Source: Xenopus tropicalis
Lineage: Eukaryota; Chordata; Amphibia; Anura; Pipidae
NCBI RefSeq assembly: GCF_000004195.4
Contig: NC_030683.2
Span: forward strand, 7,206,411 to 7,270,410
Length of the DNA stretch: 64,000 bases
Direction of reading: 5' to 3'
The position numbers and the translations under genes were made by a program. The notes beneath the pieces were generated by a model, which was given only the letters and a program-made list of their open reading frames with translations, had not been told where the DNA came from and made no database searches. Numbering within the stretch: the stretch's first letter is position 1; every line of letters starts with the position of its first letter. Below, in pieces: positions 23,001 to 35,000 of the stretch.

Positions 23001-26000
23001 AACTAATGGTATTTTTTACATAAATAACCATATGCTTTCTAGAAAAGATGAAGAATTTTTGACAGCGCAGGGGGTGATTTATTAAGGTTCGAATTTGGAT
23101 TCATTGACATGAAATATTAATTCTAAAGTATTCATTTATTCAGTTTCCTGTCATTCAATAGTATTAGTAATGGTAAAAGACTAGGGGATTTTGTCCCTGA
23201 AATTGTCACTGCACTTTTTTGCTCACTTCTCTTCCACTCTTTTGCTTTACAGACAGACGACCAGGGAAATCGACCTTCGTCCTTTCAATGTCTCATCGAA
23301 CCCCAGAGTGAAAATAATGGTTCTTGCATCATTGACAGAAGAAAAGACTGGTAGGTGTATGTACTGTGTACTACAGGACCCATTTACTAAAGTTTTTTTT
23401 TTATCATGAATTGTGTTTTTATTGCAAAAATGTGTGGGGGGTTGTTTTAATGAAAACCATGAAAAATTTGTGATTTATTAAATGACTAATTCACGAACAA
23501 AAAAACCCTCATGCCGAAGGAGCTGTAGAATGGGGGCTGTCCTAGGCTAATGGTGGTTGGAGAGATTTTCATGGTTTTGGGTTTTTTCATGAATTGTGGT
23601 TTTATTGCAAAAATTTGTGGGGGGCGGGTTGTATTAAAGAAAAACCATAAAAAATGTGTGATTTCTTAAATAACAAATCTGCAAACAAAAAAAAGCCCTC
23701 AAAACTTTAAATGTTGTTGAGGTCATATAGAAGTCAATGGGAGCTCTTCTAGGCAAATGGTGGTTTGAGTGGTTTTCTTGGTTTATTCATTCTTCTGAAT
23801 ATGGTTTTTTTCATGGAATTTGTGGTTACCGAGGATTCTTTTTGTAACTTTAGTCGTACATGGTTTTTCAAAACATTTTGATAAATCATTCGGCATCTGT
23901 AGTTTTAGAGAAGATGAGTTTATTCATTCTTTTAAAAACCTCTAAAACCACTAAAATTCAAATTTTGATAAATGGGCCTCTATATGTAATGCTCTGGTGA
24001 GGATTTGGCTCACCAACACCTCTGCTCTGCTTGCTGACTATTGGGCACGTTTATATATTTTTTTATACCGTACACACACAAATAAACTCACCAACTCCCT
24101 GATGTCTCCCTTCAGGTCATAAAGAGCTTGGATTCCATTTCCTCCAGTTCATAGTCCTTGAAAATGTAGAATTTGTTAATCTTGATACCTACTATCAGAA
24201 AGGCATCCCCTTTACTGGTATGGTGAGTGAGACAAGACTGTGGGCAGACAGTTGTAGGTGAAAATTCACTGTAAATTCATACAAAGACTTCAGATGTACA
24301 GTACATGATATGGAGAGTTGTAGATCATCAGGACAGTTCATGATTTTGGAATACACAATTGGCAGGGCTTACCAAAGAAAAAGGGTCATGGGCAGATCTG
24401 AACTTGACTTTCTTAGTCCTTAGCAAGTATTATGGGAATGCTGTGCTGATATGAAATACACATAAAAAAAGAGAGAAACCATAGGCCAACCTCAGCTTGA
24501 TACCAGGAATGTCCAGTCAACCTGCTGACTAGTTTAGTTATAGTTAGAAGGCTGCTGACTGGCAAGTAATGTTATCTTTCAGCCAATTATTGATGTTACA
24601 AACCAGCAAAAATATAAGATATAACTCTATAGGAGAAAATACTCCTACCACAGTGATTGCAAAACATGACAAATCATAAGGCTATGTGCCAGGTTAGTCC
24701 AAAACACCGGTCAATGGTCAAAACATGCTCAAAACACCATGATTTGTCACATTTTGTTAAGATAGTTATTTTTCTTTCTTAGATGAAGGTTTTCAACTTA
24801 AAAAAGGATCCCATGCGGAATGAAAAGGTCTACCTCGTGGTGAATGTGGATGAAGTGGACACCAACATAACGCTGGTGACAGATGAGAATGGAATGGCAC
24901 GGTTTAGTCTCGACACTTCCGATTGGAACGATATGGTCTCACTGACGGTACGAATGTCACTGAAATAAATATCCCAGGATGGGTTTCTTTACTATAAGGT
25001 TATTTTTATCCCATTGTGTGTGTTATATATAGGGATGCACCGAATCCACTTCAGATTCGGCCAAACCCCCAAATCCTTCGTAAAGGATTCAGCCTTTTTC
25101 AAATTTTTAAATTCCACACATTGTCACAAAAAGTAACGTGATTTTTAGGATTCGCATTTGGTTCGGCCAGGACCATGAATTCGGCCGAATCCAAATCCTG
25201 CCGAAAAAGGGCGAATCTTGACCTAATCCCGGATTCAGTGCATCCCTAGTTATAAACCATTCATGAATGAAGGTTGAAATCATACAGGAGGACTTTCCAG
25301 CAGTAATCATAAGCGGAAGGAGGTTGCCCAAAATGGGCTAATAGTGCACTTATGAAAAGCAAAACATCAATAAGTGTCAGGACCTACTTGAGCCAGAAAT
25401 GTTATACCTTGTATGGCTGAGAGTCTATGGACTTTTAAAGGGGTAGTTCACCTTTATCCTGCCCAGACAGAGGGAAAGGTGAGGGGTACATACAGAATGA
25501 CTAACAGCAGATGTATCCTGCCCAGACAGAGGGAAAGGTGAGGGGCACATACAGAATGACTAACAGCAGATGTATCCTGCCCAGACAGAGGGAAAGGTGA
25601 GGGGCACATACAGAATGACTAACAGCAGATGTATCCTGCCCAGACAGAGGGAAAGGTAAGGGGCACATGCAGAATGACTAACAGCACAGGTATCCTGCCC
25701 AGACAGAGGGAAAGGTGAGGGGTACATACAGAATGACTAACAGCAGAGGTATCCTGCCCAGACAGAGAGTAATGTAAGGGGTACATACAGAATAAATAAC
25801 CACAGATGTATCCTGATCGGAGTGATGGAGTGGTACATACTGTAAGAAATGAGTAACCGTAGCTGTGTAGTATAAGAGATCTCAGGGGTTGGTTCATAAG
25901 TTTGTTCTCTTGTTTTTCTGTCCAGGGGAGAATTTCATTTGAAGAAGGAGCAGGTTATTTCAGGGCGTTACAGTGGCTCTTCCCATTCTACTCTGAGAGT

Positions 26001-29000
26001 AACAGCTTTCTGAAAGTACAAACTGTTGCAGAAGATTTGCTATGTTCCACCAAGCAGTCGGTGTCAGTCGAGTACACGATTGATAAAAACGAACTGGACC
26101 CTGAATCAGATCACCTCTCTTTCTTCTACATTGTAAGTCTGTGCTCTCTCCCACTTGCCTTCTGAAAATCTGCTCAGATGGAATTATAGGCAATTAATTG
26201 ATCTAATCAATGGGAAAAAAGAATATAAGAATACATTATCTGTATGGCTTTTACATTCACCGTATGTGCATATGCAGTTAGAGATTTCTTGAGGATGTTT
26301 GTGGTCCCTTCTGACCCTCCCCAATGCTCCAATTCACAAAGTCTTAGGCCTCAGTTTCCTTGTTAGAAGAGTTGTCCATCATTAAGGTAGACAGCACATT
26401 TAGCAACCAATCGGCCAATAGCTTGTTCTGTAAGTTAGAAGCTAAAAGCATTGGTTGATGCAATGGTGCAATGTTTGTTGGCCCCACAGTCGCAGGCCCT
26501 TTCCAAATGAGAAATGAGTCTTTGAAGCCAAATTAAACCTCTTTGCCATACAGAGTAGACCCAGGGTGGTCATTGCTGGGCAACAGTTATTAACCCCACT
26601 CTTTTGTAACCCATAGTAATGCCACTGTTATATTTTGCCATGTAAAAAGCAACAGCTTTAAGGGCTTGAAGGTCTGCACTGAAAAAAATTTTAATGTCCC
26701 CCTTGTTCTACAGCTTATGTCTAAAGGAACAATAATTACTGCCAAAGAACATAAAGTGGATGTGAAGAATCTGCCAAGTGGCCCCAGTAAGTATAAGTGG
26801 CATAAGAGTTATTGGCATGAACTGGAGAATAGATAAAATGCCCAACACCCAAAAGCAGATGGGGCAGATGTTATGGCAACTTCTACTACTTCTACAGTAG
26901 TAAGTGAAGTTGCACTGAGTGACCACTAAGAATAATATCAGCAACTTTTAACTGGTGGAGACCTGATTAGTCTCTTGGTCTGTTGAATTGTTTAAGTCTA
27001 CACTCTAATATCGCTGCTGCCATCTTGATGGTAACCATTGCCAATGCTTGAAGTGTGAAGCAATTTCTAATATGTCCAGCTGCATCTGTGGTTCAGTGTT
27101 TGATGTCTTCTAGAAGACACCATGGAAGCAGCTGTGACTTTTTCAATCAGTATGACCATGAAAGAAAAACCATCCTGGATTTACTGCTCTCCCAGAGCAG
27201 ATGTTAATATGCAGGTAAGGTGCTGATAACATCTACAATTGTTGCCTTGTCTTTCTCATTTGTTTAGCCTGTTCCTGTCTCTCTAGTTCTGCAGGGCTCC
27301 TTCAACGTCACATTCTTGGTCACCATGAATCTGGTACCTGTAGCAACCCTGCTGGTCTACGCTATATTCCCAGATGGAGAGGTTGCAGCCGACAGAGTGA
27401 GATACAATGTCCCAATCTGCTTTGACAACAAGGTAAGAGCCAAACAAGGGAAATCCACTGTTGGCAAGTGTATAGTAGGGGATAGAGCAGAAGGTGCAGA
27501 GGGGGCAATTCCTGAGGATAAAAACAGTAGGGTAAGAAAGTGACCCTAGAGGGTCCCAGGGTCTTCTGTTCCAACACCTGATGTTTTCTTCTGTGCCTTC
27601 ATATCTGCACTAAAGAACAGAAGAGAGAATAAGTCAGAGGATATCCCTGGCATGGTAACAGAAGGGAAGAAGATGAGAGTCTGGAAGTTAAGAAGCCACT
27701 ATATAAGTTCCAGCACTACTCATTTATAATATGAAAAGAAAAACAAAAGCAAACATTGACATGTAATTTTTGATTTCCCGTCAGGTTCAATTGGAATTTA
27801 GAGAAAATAATGTCCATCCTGGTGGAAATGTGAACCTGGATGTGAAAGCAGATGCGGGGTCCTTGTGCTCTGTTCGTTCTGTGGATAAAGGACTTTTACT
27901 CCATCAGGAACACAAAACAAATAAAATGGGCTCAGATATTGTAAGTCCCCTTTTGTACGCACCAGGGCAAGACTCGGAGGGACCATTGCTCATCAGTGGT
28001 TGTCGAACACTTTCAGTTCTAACACTACTTAAAGGTCCAGCCTTTGAACAGGGTCTCCCTTAGCTTGATAGATGGGTACAGATGTAGGAACATTTTCATG
28101 TGTATTAGCCCTTCATTTACTGCATGCAAGTTACTTAAACTATATTTCCACCAGTTCTGTTGATTTTATGGTGGGAGATATACAACTAATTTCTGTCCTT
28201 ATCTTTGCAGCTGAGATTTTATGGGCGCGGCTTTCCCTATACTATAGAGGACTTTGAGCCTTATCCTTGCTTAGAGGATGTACCAGTCCCACCAAATCGA
28301 GCCAAGCGATCCCTAAAGAGAGCTCCATGGTACCAGAGTGAAGCGGACGTGTACAGCTTGTTTAAGGTATGGAGCTGCTTATGTCTGTACTGGCGCCTCC
28401 TACAGGCTGTGGAAGTAGTGCGAGACTAAGTCCATGAAATAAAGCAGCGATTAATGATCTGTGTTAGAACAGGAGACATAGAGTCATTTCTGAACCCAAG
28501 TTAAACTGAAAATATGCTGAAATGGATGTAAAACTGAACATACATTGCTGTTCGCTACTTAGCAACTTGCAGAGAGTGCCAATGTGCCTGTGCCAATGTG
28601 CCTGTGCCAATGTGCCTGTGCCAATGTGCCTGTCTAGAATTTTCAGCAACCTTAAATTCCAAACTATTTCCGCCATTCGCCTTACAGTTGTTGTAGGGTT
28701 ATTCCAAACTATTTCCGCCATTCGCCTTACAGTTGTTGTAGGGTTTCTCGAGATCTGTGGTGGTGAATTCATTTGAATCAGACAGCTCTGTGGATTAAGG
28801 ATGTTTCCTTATCAAATTTGACACCTGGTTTAGACTGATTTCCTGATGGACCCTGCCGGCCTACAGATTCTGAATCTCCCCCTCATCTCCCTGCTTTTCC
28901 TCCACTATGCTTACCAGCCTTGGCAAGGGTTCTTCATCCGATTCTGAGGAACCATCCTACTTGCCTTTCTTAACAGGCTCACTCTTCCAGCAGTTGTTAT

Positions 29001-32000
29001 TATTGGTCTAAATAGTTCCACATTGGCAAAATACATGTGCTCCTTGGCTACACTGACTGAATGTACACAGTTTTCTTCCCTTTTTTTGCTTATGGAACCT
29101 ACTAGTGGCTTCTGATTGGCCAAGGGATCTTCTTGATAACATTATACATCTTCTAACTGTCCGAACAGCCTATTGATGAACTGTATGCAACTGGGTACAC
29201 ATGGCAGAAGCACGGGCCTAACGATAAGTCCTGGGTTCAATGACTGGTATTTTTGCATGACTCCAACTGCACTTTCAGGATGTAAATGACCCTCATGGAT
29301 TCCAACACTCACCCCCCATGCTTTCTAGATATCTCCATTGAAGTTCATTTGCCACCGAGCAAAATGTTTTCTTCTATGGCTTTTACCTTCCTTTTGTTTC
29401 TTCCTTCTATTCCTTCTGTAAATTGTTATTTTAGGCTTTAATACCATTTTTTATATAATGCCAAGAATAACTGAATTAATACAAAAATATATTTAAAGGA
29501 AAACTAGTTTATATTATGTTAAGTGACCTATTAAAGAATCTCCCCAAACTGGAATATATCAGTAAATATTGCCCTTTTACATCCTTTCCCTTGAGCCGCC
29601 ATTTAGTGATGGGCTGTGTGTTCCCTCAGAGATCAGCTGACAGGAAGTGATGTAGCTCTAACTGTAACAGGAAGTAGTGTGGGAGCAAAAGGCAGAACTC
29701 TGTCCATTCATTGGCTGATGGGGCCTAGCATGTATGTGTGCCTTGGCTTGTTTGTGTGCACTGTGACTCCTATGATCCCAGGGGGCGGCCCTTAGTACTT
29801 AAAATGGCAGTTTTCTATTTAGGATTACCCAATGGCACATACTGCTAAACAAGTATATTTATATGAAAATAGTTTATTTAGATGAAGCGGGGTTTTATAT
29901 ATGAGCTTGTTTTTGCAATATATTTTTGCTAGGTAGGGCTATTCCCTAGCAATCATGCTCCCCCTCTGGGGTAGAAAACCCACGCTTTACCCTGGGCCGG
30001 ATGAGTGTATCAGACAGTCACGCGCTTCATGGTGTCACTGTCTGTCCCAAACAGAGCAGCAGCTTAAAGGTCTTTACGAACACCAGGATCCGAAAGCCGG
30101 TGACATGCGAACTCCCGGAATATACCAGAAGGTTTTCTATAAAGGATGGAGTGGGTGCTGCCGACAGAAAGCTAGGTATGCCAGTTACTTCTGTCTATTT
30201 CATTAAAGCACCACCCTTACGTGCCACCCGTAGAAACGGGGAGATAAGCATACACTGTGTGCCATCATCTTCCCAACAAGGAAACCCGACCCAACTAGTT
30301 CTGTAAATGTCATGGGACCATGGGGGTTGCTTTACTAACAGTGCAGTAACCCATAGCAACTGTCTTTGATTAGTCTACTTTAGGTAGACTGGAAACACAT
30401 TTCTGATTGGCTGATATGCGTTACCGCACTGGGGAAAATTTGCAAAGTCCTACGGTGTCTTCCAGCACAAATGAAAGAGTTCTTATCTAAATATATGTGT
30501 ATATGTAATGTGAATTACAGCATATTTACATGATTCCATGACACAGATTCTCCAGGTACAGCGCCAGCATCTAAAGAGCATCCAGTGAGGAAGTTCTTCC
30601 CAGAGACATGGCTGTACGACCTGGTGTCTGTAGGGTAAGGATATGTCTGGCATGGAAGCCAACAGTTCAGCATATGTGCCCTGGGGATGGTACTGGTATA
30701 TGTACTGATTGGGCTTCTGTAGGCTGCTGTGTATATGTACTGATTGGGCTTCTGTAGGATGCTGTGTATATGTACTGATTGGGCTTCTGTAGGCTGCTGT
30801 GTATATGTACTGATTGGGCTTCTGTAGGCTGCTGTGTAGATGTACTGATTGGGCCCAGTCACTAGTTGCTCATCAGTGGGAACAGTGTAAGTCAGAGCCC
30901 CGTCTGATGCATTGTTTAATGAGTTATTTTCATTTCAGCCCACAAGGGAAGAAATCGTTGAACCTGACCGCCCCGCACAGTATCACCGAGTGGGTGACGG
31001 ATGCTTTCTGCGTGGGGAACTCAGGTTTCGGAGAGGTCCATGACATAAAGATGAAGACGTTCCAACCTTACTTCATTGACCTCCTCTTGCCTTACTCTGT
31101 GGTACAGAAAGAGCACTTCACCCTCACTGCTTTGGTCTACAACTACCTGAATCATTGTGTGTTGGTAAGTACGGGGGTACGGCAAGGGGGTCTGGAGAGA
31201 CAAGTACGGGGGTACGGCAGGGGGGTCTGTCGAGACAAGTACGGGGGTACGGCAGGGGGGTCTGGAGAGACAAGTACGGGGGTACGACAGGGGGGTCTGG
31301 AGAGACAAGTACGGGGGTACGGCAGGGGGGTCTGGAGAGACAAGTACAGGGGTATAGCAGGGGAGTCTGGAGAGACAAGTACGGGGGTACGGCAGGGGAG
31401 TCTGGAGAGACAAGTACAGGGGTACAGCAGGGGAGTCTGGAGAGACAAGTACAGGGGTACAGCAGGGGAGTCTGGAGAGATAAGTACAGGGGTACAGCAG
31501 GGGAGTCTGGAGAGACTAGTAGGGGGGTACAGCAGGGGGGTCTGGAGAGATAAGTACAGGGGTACACCAGGGGAGTCTGGAGAGATAAGTACAGGGGTAC
31601 AGCAGGGGAGTCTGGAGAGACTAGTAGGGGGGTACAGCAGGGGGGTCTGGAGAGATAAGTACAGGGGTACACCAGGGGAGTCTGGAGAGATAAGTACAGG
31701 GGTACAGCAGGGGAGTCTGGAGAGACTAGTAGGGGGGTACAGCAGGGGAGTCTGGAGAGACTAGTAGGGGGGTACAGCAGGGGAGTCTGGAGAGACTAGT
31801 AGGGGGGTACGCCCGGGGGTTCTGGAGAGACAATGACAGGCGGACTTAGATGTTGTAGGTTTTCATTCTCCATGGAGTGTTCTAGTCTCCTTTCATGACT
31901 ATGTATCATGGGCTGCGTCCTCTTTACATTATCTCATACACAACTAACTATAGAGATTTGAGGGGGAGATGCAAAAGCACTTGAAGTGCCGCACCCAGCC

Positions 32001-35000
32001 AATAGGCCTCCCCTTACACTGCCCTTTTATAGTCAATTAATTCACTGAGATGAACTGAAAAGTGGTTATGAATTTGGTAGAAACTGTTTTGTTGGAGGAG
32101 GTTGGAGGAAATATTAACCCAGAAACTTATCCCTTTCTGGTTTTCAAGATATTAGCAGTCTTTTAATTGCCAGTATAATAAATTTGAGAAACAACAAACG
32201 CTCACTGTTCATTCTGACCGACTACAGACAGCTGAAAATGAATTTTGCAAGACAAATCTGTTTGGAAATTAAAGTAGAGTGAGCAGAGACAGAGCAACGT
32301 CACAAGAGGTTCCTTTCTCACCAAATTCATTTTCAGCCGACTGTACAAGAACTGGGCAACACCATCTTTGTGTACCAGGATACCCTAAATAGGGCTGCTA
32401 CCTTCTGTCTTCTGCAACTCCAGGTGGGGGGCGGGGAGGCGACTCCAAGGGGACAGGGTGGTGGTTGACGTTGAGGGTGGGGTCAGTGATGTCAGGGGTG
32501 GGATTATGAAGTGGTAAACTGATTAGCCAATTGCCACTTCCTAATTGGGATAACCAGGCAGGAAGTTTTGACCTGGACAGCCTGGTGAAAACCATGCAAC
32601 CCTAACCCTAAATAATATGGAATAGTAGAGCAGGGTCTATGCGCGCTCATATTCTTTTTATGCCACCCAACTGACTTGATTCTTCACCACATCAGACCTT
32701 CTGTAATACATTAAACTCAAAGGGACAATTTAAGCAGCAAATAAATTCTGGCATAAGTCCTGGTATACAGCTTGGTGGCTGCCATGATGCTGGAATTCTA
32801 GGGGGGAAGCACTGCAAGGTGCATGGTGAGAATTACTTTATTTTCCCACCACAAGGGGCGCTGTTGTTTTCACTAGGAAAGATTTTGGTTCTTTTCCTGC
32901 TTTCCTGCGCTAACAGGTCGAGGTGGCTCTGACCATTCCTCCTGAATTCGGCGAGCCGCGCACTGATATTGAGAAATCTGCCTGCATTTGTGGCCAAGAG
33001 ACCGCCAGCTTTACTTGGAATATCACGGCTTCAAAACTGGGTACAGTACATACTGGGGTGTGTTTATAAAGTGGAGTAAACAAAAACAGAAAGCCTGAAG
33101 CCCTTCTAGAACTTTCCCATTTCGTCTGCCCCTGTATTAGTTTGCTCATAGCCTGTACAGAGAGATACCATAAAACTATGGCACATAGGGATTCCCCTGT
33201 ACTAAGCACAATTCAGCAGGAACAGCCCCCTAAGTTTGCTCATAGCCTGTACAGAGAGATACCATAAAACTATGGCACATAGGGATTCCCCTGTACTAAG
33301 CACAATTCAGCAGGAACAGCCCCCAAGGTTGCTCATAGCCTGTACAGAGAGATACCATAAAACTATGGCACATAGGGATTCCCCAGTACTAAGCACAATT
33401 CAGCAGGAACAGCCCCCTAAGTTTGCTCATAGCCTGTACAGAGAGATACCATAAAACTATGGCACATAGGGATTCCCCTGTACTAAGCACAATTCAGCAG
33501 GAACAGCCCCCTAAGTTTGCTCATAGCCTGTACAGAGAGATACCATAAAACTATGGCACATAGGGATTCCCCTGTACTAAGCACAATTCAGCAGGAACAG
33601 CCCCCTAAGTTTGCTCATAGCCTGTACAGAGAGATACCATAAAACTATGGCACATAGGGATTCCCCTGTACTAAGCACAATTCAGCAGGAACAGCACCCT
33701 AAGTTTGCTCATAGCCTGTACAGAGAGATACCATAAAACTATGGCACATAGGGATTCCCCTGTACTAAGCACAATTCAGCAGGAATTTCACCTTTAAGTA
33801 TGCTTAGATACTATAAAAGTCCATACAGGACCATCCCCATCACCCAGTTCACACACCAAGGGCTCGCTGAGAGCTGCAATTACAGGAGGCCCATGACATT
33901 TCAGAGAAAATGAAGATAATCATCTGAATGGTTGCCATGGGTGACTAGACCTCGGCAAAGTTTTTTTTATTACAGCTGGGGGTTTATTTCTTCAGGTACC
34001 ATTCCCTTCAAGGTGACCAGTAGAGCTCTGCATGTAGAAGGAGACTGCTCTGACGTTGTTCTCGATCCAGAAACAAAATTCAAACATGATGCCGTACAAA
34101 AGACCATCTTAGTGAAGGTAAGTAAAGACTCTGACAGGTCTAAGAGGGGAGGTTAATCTAGAAATAAAAAGTGGGGAAGCCAGGGTGGCCTTGTTTTCTT
34201 TGATTTCTGCCTTTCGTAATCCAACCTGTGGTCAACAAGAACATCTCCCAGCATCTAATGATAACCCAATGTTGTGCCAGATTCTGATGTCTGCAATCTT
34301 CCTTTATGTGGGAGGGACTAGAGCCAACCTGTAGCCAATCAGGTCATTTTGTACGCTGACAATTTAACCAACTGCGATAGCAGCAGCCACAAAGCAGACA
34401 TCTAACCATACATGTGACTTGTTTATTGCAGCCCTCGGGGGTTGAAGTGTTTAAAACACACACGTCTCTCCTCTGCCCAACAGGTAATTATAAACCTTGT
34501 TTATATCATGTTGGTTAAGTCTATGCACAAAACGCGTGTCAAGGCTTGTCATCTCGGGGAACTTAATTCCACAGGGTTTCTTCATATATTTTCTCTGATA
34601 CAGAAGTAGTTCATGCTGGTATCAGTAAGCGGCAGCTGTAGTTCAATATAAAATAGAGATTTCCCATAAACAGACCCCATATTGATTCTTTCTCTTTATT
34701 TTGCACTATTTCCAAGAACCTGTCAGTATCAGGGAAGCAAAATAATTGTCCGCAGTTCCTTGTCGATCTTGGTGGTGGTCCCATAAGGACTTGGCCCAGA
34801 TACGTTCCATTACATTACATTAAAAATCATGATTCATTTTCTTATATTTTTTGTTTATCTATAATCTAACACAATTGCACTTGCAATCTATTCCATTCAT
34901 TTGTAAGGAACAACAAGAAAAATTGATTCAATTAGTTCAGATAACAAATTCATGGGGCATTAGACCCAACAAGTGTCTTGTTCATTTCCAACAGGAGACA

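Noticed and set aside
23253..23350. Exon 9 of copy 1 from the first acceptor
   Set aside because: Puts the exon out of frame with the conserved [11 protein letters not shown] block; the next AG restores it.
27114..27214. Extra exon in intron 13 of copy 1 (AG before AAGACACCATGG, donor GTAAGG)
   Set aside because: Exons 13 and 14 already join in phase and match the family; the piece has no A2M similarity.
31021..31764. Long open frames on both strands (RQGGLER- and [15 protein letters not shown] repeats)
   Set aside because: Products of the 33-bp array; only the exon 19 part (30939-31164) is coding.
33138..33785. CRISPR-like regular array
   Set aside because: Units of 94 bp are contiguous with no unique spacers; this is a vertebrate intron minisatellite.
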